10,355 nucleotides of DNA from Candidatus Alectryobacillus merdavium (GTDB lineage: Bacteria > Bacillota_I > Bacilli_A > RFN20 > CAG-826), in contig JADIMN010000135.1 in assembly GCA_017694735.1 (NCBI GenBank), forward strand, positions 1-10,355, given 5' to 3'. The first letter of the stretch is position 1. Each line of letters starts with the position of its first letter. The position numbers and the translations under genes were made by a program. The notes below the pieces were generated by a model, which did not search any database, had not been told where the DNA came from, and saw only the letters and a program-made list of their open reading frames with translations. Positions 1-6,286 of the stretch are shown in pieces.

Positions 1-27
1 ATATTATATATTTAAAATAAATATTTG

Positions 28-33
28 TATAAT
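28..33 (+). promoter_or_regulatory. Predicted -10 box of dtd
   Basis: A perfect TATAAT ends 8 bases before the dtd ATG at 42. The usual -10 to start-site distance puts transcription start near position 40, giving a leader of about two bases. No Shine-Dalgarno sequence lies between. The -35 region is poor (at best TTATAT at 4-9 with an 18-base spacer), so this rests on the -10 box alone in AT-rich DNA. Confidence 0.5.
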
Positions 34-41
34 ATTTAACG

Positions 42-494
42 ATGAAAGTTGTTTTACAAAATGTATTAAACTGTGAAGTTAAAATTAAAGATAAAGTTTA
101 TTCTAGTATAGATAGAGGATTTTTATTACTAGTTTCTTTTACTGATGGTGACAATTTAGATATTATTAATAAAACGGCGAACAAAATTTCTAAATTAAGA
201 GTTTTTATGGATGAAAATGGAAAAACTAACTTATCATTATTAGATGTAAATGGAAAAATAATGTCCGTTTCTCAATTTACTTTATATGCTGACGTAAAAA
301 AAGGGAATCGACCTAGTTTTACTAATTGCTTAGATTTTAATAAAGCAAAAGAATTGTATCAACAGTTTAATTTAGAATTAAAGAAACTAAATTTAATAGT
401 TGAAGAGGGAGTATTTGGTGAAGATATGAAAGTAAGTTTCGTCAATGATGGACCATTTACATTGGTTATCGATTCAAAAGAGGTGTTTAAATGA
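42..494 (+). CDS. dtd: D-aminoacyl-tRNA deacylase (Dtd)
   Basis: Dtd hydrolyses D-amino acids (and, in the family, glycine mischarged on tRNA-Ala) from tRNA in the cytoplasm, protecting translation from wrong stereochemistry. The product is 150 residues, close to the family's usual ~145-150, and begins MKVVLQNV as family members do, which fixes the ATG. The catalytic SQFTLYAD motif is at residues 77-84, and the Gly-cisPro motif that excludes L-amino acids is at 135-140 as NDGPFT; the commoner form is GPVT, so Phe replaces Val but the Gly-Pro pair is kept. No Shine-Dalgarno precedes the start and a -10 box ends 8 bases upstream, so the mRNA may be leaderless. The TGA stop overlaps the mnmA start as ATGA, implying translational coupling. 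Relatives often carry dtd after relA; what lies upstream here is outside the window. Confidence 0.96.
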   Translation: MKVVLQNVLNCEVKIKDKVYSSIDRGFLLLVSFTDGDNLDIINKTANKISKLRVFMDENGKTNLSLLDVNGKIMSVSQFTLYADVKKGNRPSFTNCLDFNKAKELYQQFNLELKKLNLIVEEGVFGEDMKVSFVNDGPFTLVIDSKEVFK

Positions 495-1624
495 AGGTTA
501 TGATTGGTTTAAGTGGCGGAGTAGACAGTGCCGTTGCTGCTTTTTTACTTAAAAAAGAAGGATATGAAGTAGTTGGTTGCTTTATGCGAAATTGGGATTC
601 AATGCTAAATAATGATTATTTAGGTAACCCAACTGTAAATGACGAAATATGCCCTCAAGAAAAAGATTACCAAGATGCTAAAAAAGTCGCCGAGATACTT
701 AATATCCCATTTTTAAGAATAGATTTTGTAAAAGAATATTGGGATAATGTTTTTCAATATTTTTTAGACGAATACAAAAAATCAAGAACTCCAAATCCAG
801 ATGTATTTTGTAATAAATATATTAAATTTGATGCTTTTTTAAATTTTGCACTAAAAAATGGCTGCGATTTAATTGCAATGGGCCATTATGCAAAAAAAAT
901 CAATATAAATGGCGTAGATTATTTATGTAAAAGTAAAGATCAAAATAAAGATCAAACTTATTTTTTGTGCGAAATTTCTAATTATCAGTTATCAAAAAGT
1001 CTTTTTCCACTTGGAGATATCACTAAAGAAGAAGTTAGAAAGATTGCTCATGAATTAAATTTAAATGTAGCTGATAAAAAAGATTCAACTGGTGTTTGTT
1101 TTATTGGCGAGCGAAATTTCAAAGAATTTTTAAAAAATTATATTCCTGCTAATCAAGGAGATATCGTGGATATTGATAGTAAAACAGTTTTAGGAAAGCA
1201 TCAAGGAACTATGTATTATACAATTGGACAAAGAAGAGGTCTTGGTATAGGTGGAATTAAAGGAATCGAATCTAAAGGTTGGTTTGTTTGTGGAAAAGAT
1301 GTAAAAAGAAATATTTTATATGTAACTTCAAGAAGCGAAGAAGAGTTTTTGTTAAGTGATAAGTCATTGATTGTTGATCTAAATTTTATTTCATATAAGC
1401 CAAAAGATGGTGAAGAAATTAATGTTAAATTTAGATATCGTGCTAAAGATTTACCATGTATTGTTAAATATAAAGATGAAAATTCTATTTATTTAATACA
1501 TAAAGATTTATATAAAGCTGTTACACCAGGACAAATTGCTGCTTTCTATAAAAATAATTATTGTATTGGTGGTGGAATAATCGATAAAGTTTATTATAAA
1601 GATAAAGAAATTATTTATTATTAA
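491..1624 (+). CDS. mnmA: tRNA-specific 2-thiouridylase MnmA
   Basis: MnmA thiolates uridine 34 at the wobble position of Lys, Glu and Gln tRNAs, using ATP to adenylate the base and sulfur delivered as a persulfide. The 377-residue product has every expected element: the PP-loop ATP site SGGVDS at 8-13, the PNPDVFCNKYIKF segment with the first catalytic cysteine at 107, GHYAK at 131-135, KDQTYFL at 153-159, DSTGVCFIG with the second catalytic cysteine at 203, and TIGQRRGLGIGG around 244-255, followed by the C-terminal beta-barrel. The start is supported by an AGAGGTG ribosome binding site at 479-485, five bases before the ATG, inside the end of dtd. In Bacillus a recD2-type helicase and a TPR gene lie between mnmA and alaS; neither is present here. 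The stop codon is inside an AT-only inverted repeat. Confidence 0.97.
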   Translation: MKVMIGLSGGVDSAVAAFLLKKEGYEVVGCFMRNWDSMLNNDYLGNPTVNDEICPQEKDYQDAKKVAEILNIPFLRIDFVKEYWDNVFQYFLDEYKKSRTPNPDVFCNKYIKFDAFLNFALKNGCDLIAMGHYAKKININGVDYLCKSKDQNKDQTYFLCEISNYQLSKSLFPLGDITKEEVRKIAHELNLNVADKKDSTGVCFIGERNFKEFLKNYIPANQGDIVDIDSKTVLGKHQGTMYYTIGQRRGLGIGGIKGIESKGWFVCGKDVKRNILYVTSRSEEEFLLSDKSLIVDLNFISYKPKDGEEINVKFRYRAKDLPCIVKYKDENSIYLIHKDLYKAVTPGQIAAFYKNNYCIGGGIIDKVYYKDKEIIYY

Positions 1625-1642
1625 TATATAAATATTAATAAT
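1617..1642 (+). repeat. AT-only inverted repeat over the mnmA stop codon
   Basis: Bases 1617-1627 and 1632-1642 form a perfect 11-base-pair inverted repeat around the four-base loop ATAA. Every pair is A-T. It includes the mnmA stop codon (1622-1624) and is followed only by TTG, so it would be a weak intrinsic terminator at best. It also occupies the -35 region of the alaS leader promoter. Palindromes of this sort can arise by chance in such AT-rich DNA. Confidence 0.45.
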
Positions 1643-1645
1643 TTG

Positions 1646-1654
1646 TGATATAAT
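1646..1654 (+). promoter_or_regulatory. Extended -10 promoter of the alaS T-box leader
   Basis: TGATATAAT is a perfect extended -10 element (TG, one base, TATAAT at 1649-1654). No good -35 box lies 16-18 bases upstream, which an extended -10 can compensate. Predicted transcription start is near 1661, which is exactly the first paired base of T-box stem I. Confidence 0.75.
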
Positions 1655-1660
1655 ACAAAT

Positions 1661-1850
1661 CGTAAAAGAATAAGCATTATTTTATTTCAAGAGAGTTATC
1701 GGTTGGTGCGAGATAATATTAAAATAACGTGGGCCACTTTTATGTAAATGTTAATAGCATCGTTGCTTTGCGTTAAAAAGTATAATTAAGTGCAATTTTG
1801 AAAGAGGATGGTACCGCGGATAATTCGTTCCTTGTTGGTGCCTTTTTTTA
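1661..1850 (+). ncRNA. T-box riboswitch (leader), alanine-specific, upstream of alaS
   Basis: This leader senses uncharged tRNA-Ala and switches transcription of alaS between termination and readthrough. The basal stem I helix pairs 1661-1668 with 1737-1744, and an upper helix pairs 1677-1684 with 1720-1727. Between them is the specifier loop, whose 3' side holds GCC (1733-1735) followed by the customary purine A; GCC is an alanine codon read by anticodon GGC. The distal part carries the typical AGAGAG at 1690-1695, a GTTATC/GATAAT stem and the loop GGTTGGTGCGA at 1701-1711. The T-box core GGATGGTACCGCGG lies at 1806-1819; its TGGT bulge (1809-1812) complements the ACCA end of tRNA-Ala. In the antiterminator AGGA (1805-1808) pairs with TCCT (1829-1832). 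Only about 55 bases separate stem I from the T-box core, with a small AGCA/TGCT hairpin at 1756-1767, so stem II elements are reduced or missing. Confidence 0.95.
1810..1849 (+). terminator. T-box-controlled intrinsic terminator ahead of alaS
   Basis: GGTACC at 1810-1815 pairs with GGTGCC at 1837-1842 (one G-U pair), and seven T residues follow at 1843-1849. The 5' arm lies inside the T-box core, so formation of the antiterminator on binding uncharged tRNA-Ala and formation of this terminator are mutually exclusive. The 3' part of the loop (1829-1832) is also the antiterminator partner. Confidence 0.88.
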
Positions 1851-1853
1851 TTT

Positions 1854-1859
1854 AAGGAG
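1854..1859 (+). promoter_or_regulatory. Ribosome binding site that fixes the alaS start
   Basis: AAGGAG lies five bases before the ATG at 1865. An in-frame GTG at 1859 would give a protein two residues longer but overlaps the final G of this site, so it cannot be the start used with it. The alaS start is therefore placed at 1865. Confidence 0.88.
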
Positions 1860-1864
1860 TGTGT

Positions 1865-4459
1865 ATGAAAAAACTTACTGGTAATGAAATTAGAAAAACT
1901 TGGTTAAATTTTTTTAAGGAAAAAGGCCATGTAATCGAACCTGGCGCAAGTTTGGTTCCAGAAAATGATCCTACCTTACTATGGATTAATTCTGGAGTCG
2001 CAGCATTAAAAAAATATTTTGATGGTAGTGTTATTCCACCTGCAAGAAGAATTACTAATGTTCAAAAATCAATCAGAACAAATGATATCGAAAACGTTGG
2101 AAAAACAGCAAGACACCATACTTTTTTTGAAATGCTTGGAAATTTTTCGATTGGTGATTATTTTAGAAATGAAGTTATTCCATGGGCTTTTGAAATTTTA
2201 ACAAGCGAAAAATATTTTGGATTAGATAAAAATAAGTTGTATGTTACATACAACCCACGCGATATAGATACTAAGAATTTATGGATTAAACAAGGTTTAG
2301 ACGAATCTCATTTAATTCCGCTTGAAGCAAATTTCTGGGAAATAGGAGAAGGACCTTGCGGACCAAATACCGAAGTTTTTTATGATAGAGGAAATAAGTA
2401 TGATCCAGAAAATGTAGGTGTTGATTTATTAAAAAATGATATTGAAAATGATAGATATATAGAAATTTGGGGCATTGTTTTTTCTCAATATAATGCTGTA
2501 AAAGGTGTTAAAAGGGAAGATTATAAAGAACTTCCAAGTAAAAATATTGATACAGGTGCTGGTTTAGAGAGAATTGCATGTATTTTACAAGAAACAAACA
2601 CAAACTTTGAAACTGATCTTTTTTGGCCAATTATTGAGAAAGTTGAATTGTTAAGTAATCATAAATACCATGAAGATGAAATGTCTTTTAGAGTTATTGC
2701 TGATCATATTAGAACTTGCGTTTTTGCTCTTGCTGATGGTGCTTATTTTTCTAACTCTTTAAGAGGTTATGTTTTAAGAAGACTTTTAAGAAGAGCAATG
2801 AGATATGGCAAAAAACTTGGAATTAATGGAATTTTCTTATATCAACTTGTTGATAGCGTAGTTGATATAATGAAACATTTTTATCCATATTTAGTTGATA
2901 AAAAAGAAATGATAAAAAAATTAATTATCGATGAAGAAAATAAATTTTTAAAAACACTTAAATCAGGTGAAACTCTTTTAAATTCATTAATTGAAAAAAA
3001 TCATGATATTACTGGCAAAGATGCTTTCCTTTTATATGATACATATGGTTTTCCATTTGAATTAACAAGAGAAATGGCTTTAGAACACAATATCGAAGTT
3101 AATGAGAATGATTTTAATAAATTAATGGAAGAACAAAAAGAAAGAGCAAGAAATTCCAGAAAAATCATTGATTCAATGAACATTCAAAGTAAAGATTTAC
3201 TTGATTTTAAAGAAAAAAGTGAATTTTTATATAATACCTATGAAGTTAAAGCTAAAGTAATTGGTTTATTTAAAGATGGTAAAAAAATCGAATCAATTGA
3301 TAATGATGGTTATGTAATATTTGACAAAACTCCATTTTATGCTGAAATGGGTGGACAAGTTTCAGATAGTGGTGAAATCTTTAACGATTCAACTAAGGCT
3401 TTAGTAAATGATGTCATTTCTTCGCCAAATAAACAAAACATGCATTTTGTAGAAATTGAATATGGTGAAATTCATGTTGGCGACGAATTTACATTAAAAA
3501 TTAATATTTTAAAGCGTCAACAAATTCAAGCAAACCATAGTGCTACTCACTTATTGCACAAAGCTTTAAAACTTGTATTAGGAGATCGGGTTAGTCAAAA
3601 AGGTTCATATGTATGTGAAAATTACTTAAGATTTGATTTTAACTATTTAAGCAAAATCTCTAAAAATCAACTAAATGAAATTGAATCAAAAGTAAATGAT
3701 TTTATAAAAATGGATTTGATTCAAAAAACACAAGTTTTGCCAATAAAAGAAGCTTTAAAAACAAATGCTGAGCATGAATTTGATACAAAATATGGCGATT
3801 ATGTAAGAGTTGTTTCTTTTGGTGATGTTTCTAGCGAATTTTGTGGCGGAACTCATGTTTCTAGTACAAAAGATATCGGCATATTTACAATAAAATCCGA
3901 AGAAAGTATAGCTGCTGGAATCAGAAGAATTGAAGCAATAACATCTTATAGTTGTTATGATTTTATTAAGGAATTGCAAGGAAATTTGAATGAATTAGAA
4001 GAAAAAATGTCTTGTAAATCTTTCAAAGAATTATCTAGTAAATTAGTTGCTTTAATTCTTGAAAACAAAAATAATTTAAAACAAATCGAAGAGGATAATT
4101 TAAAGTTAGCTAATATTTATTTAAAATTAATTTTATCCTCAAAGGTTGATTTAAATGGAAAAAATATTTGTTTGATGTCATCAGATTTTACTCGTGAAAT
4201 TATGATTAAAATAAGTGATAATTTTAAATTAGAAAATAGCATTCTTGTCCTTATTGGAAAAAAGGATGAAAAAGGAAAATATCCATTATTAGTCTGCGAT
4301 ACTTTAAATGATAAAAATTTAAATTCAAAAATTGTATTTAGTAAATTAACACAAGAATTTGGTGGCAATGGTGGTGGTAGACCTAATTTATGTAATGGAG
4401 CAATTTTGCAAAACGATATCAATATTGATAAATTAATTAAAATTATTAAAGGAGCTTAG
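1865..4459 (+). CDS. alaS: Alanine--tRNA ligase (AlaRS)
   Basis: AlaRS charges tRNA-Ala with alanine and hydrolyses Ser- and Gly-tRNA-Ala made in error. The 864-residue protein is of normal family length (E. coli 876). The class II catalytic core is N-terminal: NSGVAALKKYF at 42-52, the motif 2 region RITNVQKSIR...ARHHTFFEMLGNFS at 62-95, and motif 3 GAGLERI at 231-237. The editing domain keeps all four zinc ligands: HSATH gives His558 and His562, CGGTH gives Cys660 and His664. The C-terminal C-Ala domain has the glycine-rich GGNGGGRP segment from residue 833. Expression is set by the alanine T-box immediately upstream. The TAG stop abuts the ruvX ATG with no gap. In many Bacillota the small gene ireB (yrzL, DUF965) lies between alaS and ruvX; it is absent here. 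Confidence 0.98.
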   Translation: MKKLTGNEIRKTWLNFFKEKGHVIEPGASLVPENDPTLLWINSGVAALKKYFDGSVIPPARRITNVQKSIRTNDIENVGKTARHHTFFEMLGNFSIGDYFRNEVIPWAFEILTSEKYFGLDKNKLYVTYNPRDIDTKNLWIKQGLDESHLIPLEANFWEIGEGPCGPNTEVFYDRGNKYDPENVGVDLLKNDIENDRYIEIWGIVFSQYNAVKGVKREDYKELPSKNIDTGAGLERIACILQETNTNFETDLFWPIIEKVELLSNHKYHEDEMSFRVIADHIRTCVFALADGAYFSNSLRGYVLRRLLRRAMRYGKKLGINGIFLYQLVDSVVDIMKHFYPYLVDKKEMIKKLIIDEENKFLKTLKSGETLLNSLIEKNHDITGKDAFLLYDTYGFPFELTREMALEHNIEVNENDFNKLMEEQKERARNSRKIIDSMNIQSKDLLDFKEKSEFLYNTYEVKAKVIGLFKDGKKIESIDNDGYVIFDKTPFYAEMGGQVSDSGEIFNDSTKALVNDVISSPNKQNMHFVEIEYGEIHVGDEFTLKINILKRQQIQANHSATHLLHKALKLVLGDRVSQKGSYVCENYLRFDFNYLSKISKNQLNEIESKVNDFIKMDLIQKTQVLPIKEALKTNAEHEFDTKYGDYVRVVSFGDVSSEFCGGTHVSSTKDIGIFTIKSEESIAAGIRRIEAITSYSCYDFIKELQGNLNELEEKMSCKSFKELSSKLVALILENKNNLKQIEEDNLKLANIYLKLILSSKVDLNGKNICLMSSDFTREIMIKISDNFKLENSILVLIGKKDEKGKYPLLVCDTLNDKNLNSKIVFSKLTQEFGGNGGGRPNLCNGAILQNDINIDKLIKIIKGA

Positions 4460-4900
4460 ATGATTTATTTTGGCTTAGATTTAGGAACCAATTCTTTAGG
4501 TATATCTATTAATAATGAATTAAATATTGTTTTCGGAGTTGAAAATTATAATTTTAGTAAAGGTAATTATAAAAAAGCACGAACACACTTATTACAGTTG
4601 ATGAAAAAAAGAAGTGTATATAATTTAGTAATTGGATTACCTCTCCAGTTAGATGGAAGTGAAGGTGAAAGAGCTAATTCTGTTAGAAGATTTATATCTG
4701 ATTTGAAAAAAGAAGCAGATTTTGAATTTGATGTATGCTTTTTTGATGAAAGATATTCAACTATTGAAGCGGAGGAAGAATTAAGAAAAATGGGTTTCAC
4801 CGCTTCAGAAATTTCTAAAAAAATAGATATGACATCGGCTATAATAATATTAGAAAAATTTTTAATCAAAGCAAAAAAGGAGAAGAATAATGGAAAATAA
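4460..4900 (+). CDS. ruvX: Putative pre-16S rRNA nuclease / Holliday junction resolvase-like RuvX (YqgF)
   Basis: This RNase H-fold protein is implicated in 5' maturation of 16S rRNA and in Holliday junction resolution; which role dominates differs between studies and cannot be told from sequence. The 146-residue product matches the family: YFGLDLGTNSLGIS at 3-16 with the first acidic residue Asp7, LVIGLPLQLDGSEGERANSVRRF at 56-78, FFDERYSTIEAEEEL at 94-108 (standard DER signature), and the C-terminal DMTSAIIILEKFL at 123-135 with Asp123. The start has an AAAGGAG site at 4448-4454, inside the end of alaS, five bases from the ATG. The gene follows alaS directly and overlaps the next gene by 11 bases, so it is probably cotranscribed from the T-box promoter. 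Confidence 0.95.
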   Translation: MIYFGLDLGTNSLGISINNELNIVFGVENYNFSKGNYKKARTHLLQLMKKRSVYNLVIGLPLQLDGSEGERANSVRRFISDLKKEADFEFDVCFFDERYSTIEAEEELRKMGFTASEISKKIDMTSAIIILEKFLIKAKKEKNNGK

Positions 4901-5141
4901 TGAAGAAATAATTGAAATTGAAAATAAAGGAAAAACTATTTCTTATAGAGTTTTATTTTCTTTTAAAGATAAAGATGAAAAAAGAAATTTCATGGTTTTA
5001 ACTAATGCAAATGATAGTGAAGATGATTGCTTTGTCGTTGAATGTTTTGAAGATGGAACGCTAAGTAGTATTGACGATGAAGAAATAATCGCACAAGCTC
5101 AAGAAATGCTCGACATATTGAGTGATAGCGACAATCTTTAA
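4890..5141 (+). CDS. DUF1292 family protein (YrzB-like)
   Basis: A small acidic 83-residue protein of unknown function. The pattern of an N-terminal beta-rich half (residues about 15-60, including the FSFKDKDEKRNFMVLTN segment and ECFEDGTLSSI) followed by an acidic helix containing DDEEIIAQAQEMLDIL fits the DUF1292/UPF0473 family, which in Bacillota is commonly found next to ruvX. The context supports the assignment more strongly than the sequence alone. The start lies within the last codons of ruvX (11-base overlap) and is preceded by AAAGGAG at 4876-4882, seven bases away, so the two are likely translationally coupled. In Bacillus the next gene is the septal transglycosylase gene mltG; here greA follows instead, from its own promoter. 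Confidence 0.85.
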   Translation: MENNEEIIEIENKGKTISYRVLFSFKDKDEKRNFMVLTNANDSEDDCFVVECFEDGTLSSIDDEEIIAQAQEMLDILSDSDNL

Positions 5142-5169
5142 TTGATTATAATTTAAAAAAATATATAAT
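5142..5169 (+). promoter_or_regulatory. Promoter of greA
   Basis: TTGATT at 5142-5147 and a perfect TATAAT at 5164-5169 are separated by 16 bases, starting directly after the stop of the DUF1292 gene. Predicted transcription start is near 5176, giving a leader of about 14 bases that still includes the GAGGTG ribosome binding site at 5177-5182. No terminator is visible between the upstream gene and this promoter, so readthrough into greA is also possible. Confidence 0.72.
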
Positions 5170-5189
5170 ATTAAGCGAGGTGTTTAAAG

Positions 5190-5663
5190 ATGAGCGATAA
5201 AATATTAATTACTGCTGAAGGTAAAAAGAAATTTGAAGATGAATTACGTTATTTAAAAAACGAAGCAACAGATCAAAATAGAAAAGAAATTGCTGCTGCT
5301 AGAGAACAAGGTGATTTAAGTGAAAACGCCGATTACGACGCAGCTAAAGATAAGGAAACCGAAATTGCTGCTAGAATTAATAAACTTCAATATATTTTAG
5401 ATAATTGTGAAGTTATTGTTGCAGATGGCAATAGTAGAAAAAAAGACACTGTACAAATTGGAAAAAAGGTTACTATTAAAGATTTATCTGATGATTCCGT
5501 TGATACATATATGATTGTTTCTACAGTTGAAGCTAATGTTGACGAGAATAAGATTTCAAATATTTGTGCTTTAGGTGCTGCTTTAATTGGAAAACCTGTT
5601 GGTGATATCGTTAAGGTTAAAGTTGACGAACCTTACGAGGTACAAATTCTAGCAATTGAATAA
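5190..5663 (+). CDS. greA: Transcription elongation factor GreA
   Basis: GreA binds in the secondary channel of RNA polymerase and stimulates cleavage of backtracked transcripts. The 157-residue product has the standard two-domain layout: an N-terminal antiparallel coiled coil (about residues 10-75) whose tip carries AREQGDLSENADYDAAKDKE at 37-56, including the acidic pair Asp42 and Glu45 that positions magnesium, and a C-terminal FKBP-like domain with LIGKPVGDIVKVKV near 132-145. No residue of the signature is missing. The ribosome binding site GAGGTG is seven bases before the ATG. The gene has its own promoter and is followed 24 bases after its stop by an intrinsic terminator, so it is likely mainly a single-gene transcript. 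Confidence 0.97.
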   Translation: MSDKILITAEGKKKFEDELRYLKNEATDQNRKEIAAAREQGDLSENADYDAAKDKETEIAARINKLQYILDNCEVIVADGNSRKKDTVQIGKKVTIKDLSDDSVDTYMIVSTVEANVDENKISNICALGAALIGKPVGDIVKVKVDEPYEVQILAIE

Positions 5664-5687
5664 AAAATTTTTGGAAAAATGAAAAAT

Positions 5688-5720
5688 AACCTCCGACTTA
5701 TTTAGTAAGGAGGTTTTTTT
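5688..5720 (+). terminator. greA terminator whose 3' arm is the comEA ribosome binding site
   Basis: AACCTCC (5688-5694) pairs perfectly with GGAGGTT (5709-5715), with a short inner ACT/AGT stem (5696-5698 with 5704-5706), and a run of seven T residues at 5714-5720 follows: a textbook intrinsic terminator. The 3' arm AAGGAGG (5707-5713) is at the same time a near-perfect Shine-Dalgarno sequence seven bases before the comEA ATG at 5721, and the T-run is the spacer. Transcripts that read through from greA would carry the comEA ribosome binding site inside the hairpin. Confidence 0.9.
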
Positions 5721-6275
5721 ATGTCATTAACAATTAAAATTATCATTGGAGTTTTTATTGCTACAATTATTGGTTTGGTAACAATGCAGTTTATTGCACC
5801 AAATCAGCAGGTTATAGAAAGCATTAGTAGAAGTTTTGATTCAGATGATACAACAACAATTAAAGTATCGATTGAGGGAGAAGTCGAAGCAGAAGGTTCG
5901 TATATTATAGATGAGGGAAGTACTTTAGATGATTTAATATCAATTGCTAATGGACTTACTGATAATGCCGATACTTTATGTTTCTTTGCAGATTTAGAAT
6001 TAGAAAATAATGAAACATATTATATTGCGCCTATTTATGATATTGATGATGTTTGTGGAAATACTAAATTAATAAAATGGAATATTAATACTTGCACAAA
6101 AGATGATTTAAAAAATATCGATGGAATCGGCGATTCAATTGCACAAAGCATAATTACTCATCGTGCTGAACATGGTTCTTTTTATAGACTTGAAGATGTC
6201 ATGGATGTAAATGGCATTGGAAACGCTACATTTTCTAAGCTAAAAAATTATATAAGATTAAAAGAAGCAAATTAG
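5721..6275 (+). CDS. comEA: Competence protein ComEA, helix-hairpin-helix DNA receptor
   Basis: ComEA is a membrane-anchored protein that binds incoming double-stranded DNA outside the cell and hands it to ComEC. The 184-residue product has an N-terminal membrane anchor at about 5-25, an SLBB-type domain at about 47-105 (IKVSIEGEVEAEGSYIIDEG, then VxxANGLTxxAD-like and YYIAPI segments), and a C-terminal double helix-hairpin-helix DNA-binding domain at 121-181 with hairpins IDGIG (133-137) and VNGIG (163-167) in the family context NINTCTKDDL and HGSFYRLEDVMDVNGIG. Three cysteines (87, 112, 125) are present. The start is fixed by AAGGAGG at 5707-5713, which is also the 3' arm of the upstream terminator. 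comEC follows 11 bases after the stop; the comEB gene found between them in Bacillus is absent. Confidence 0.93.
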   Translation: MSLTIKIIIGVFIATIIGLVTMQFIAPNQQVIESISRSFDSDDTTTIKVSIEGEVEAEGSYIIDEGSTLDDLISIANGLTDNADTLCFFADLELENNETYYIAPIYDIDDVCGNTKLIKWNINTCTKDDLKNIDGIGDSIAQSIITHRAEHGSFYRLEDVMDVNGIGNATFSKLKNYIRLKEAN

Positions 6276-6281
6276 TATAAA
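6276..6281 (+). promoter_or_regulatory. Possible -10 box at the comEC start
   Basis: TATAAA ends five bases before the comEC ATG at 6287, directly after the comEA stop. There is no Shine-Dalgarno sequence before comEC. The predicted start site would fall on the first codon. No -35 box or extended -10 is visible, so this could equally be chance AT-rich sequence and comEC could be translated by reinitiation from comEA. Confidence 0.25.
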
Positions 6282-6286
6282 CATTA

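Noticed and set aside
492..494. Possible use of UGA as tryptophan (Mycoplasma code)
   Set aside because: dtd ends at TGA at the expected family length, overlapping a start codon with its own ribosome binding site, and tryptophans checked in mnmA and alaS are TGG.
1859..1864. GTG at 1859 as the alaS start
   Set aside because: It overlaps the AAGGAG ribosome binding site and adds only Met-Cys; the ATG at 1865 has ideal spacing and gives the usual MKKLTGNEIR start.
4117..4422. 101-codon open frame on the minus strand inside the end of alaS
   Set aside because: Antisense to the conserved C-Ala domain; no recognisable protein family and no promoter or ribosome binding site.
4567..4869. 100-codon open frame on the minus strand inside ruvX
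   Set aside because: It is antisense to a well-supported gene with all RuvX motifs, has no recognisable domain or ribosome binding site, and follows from AT-rich codon bias.
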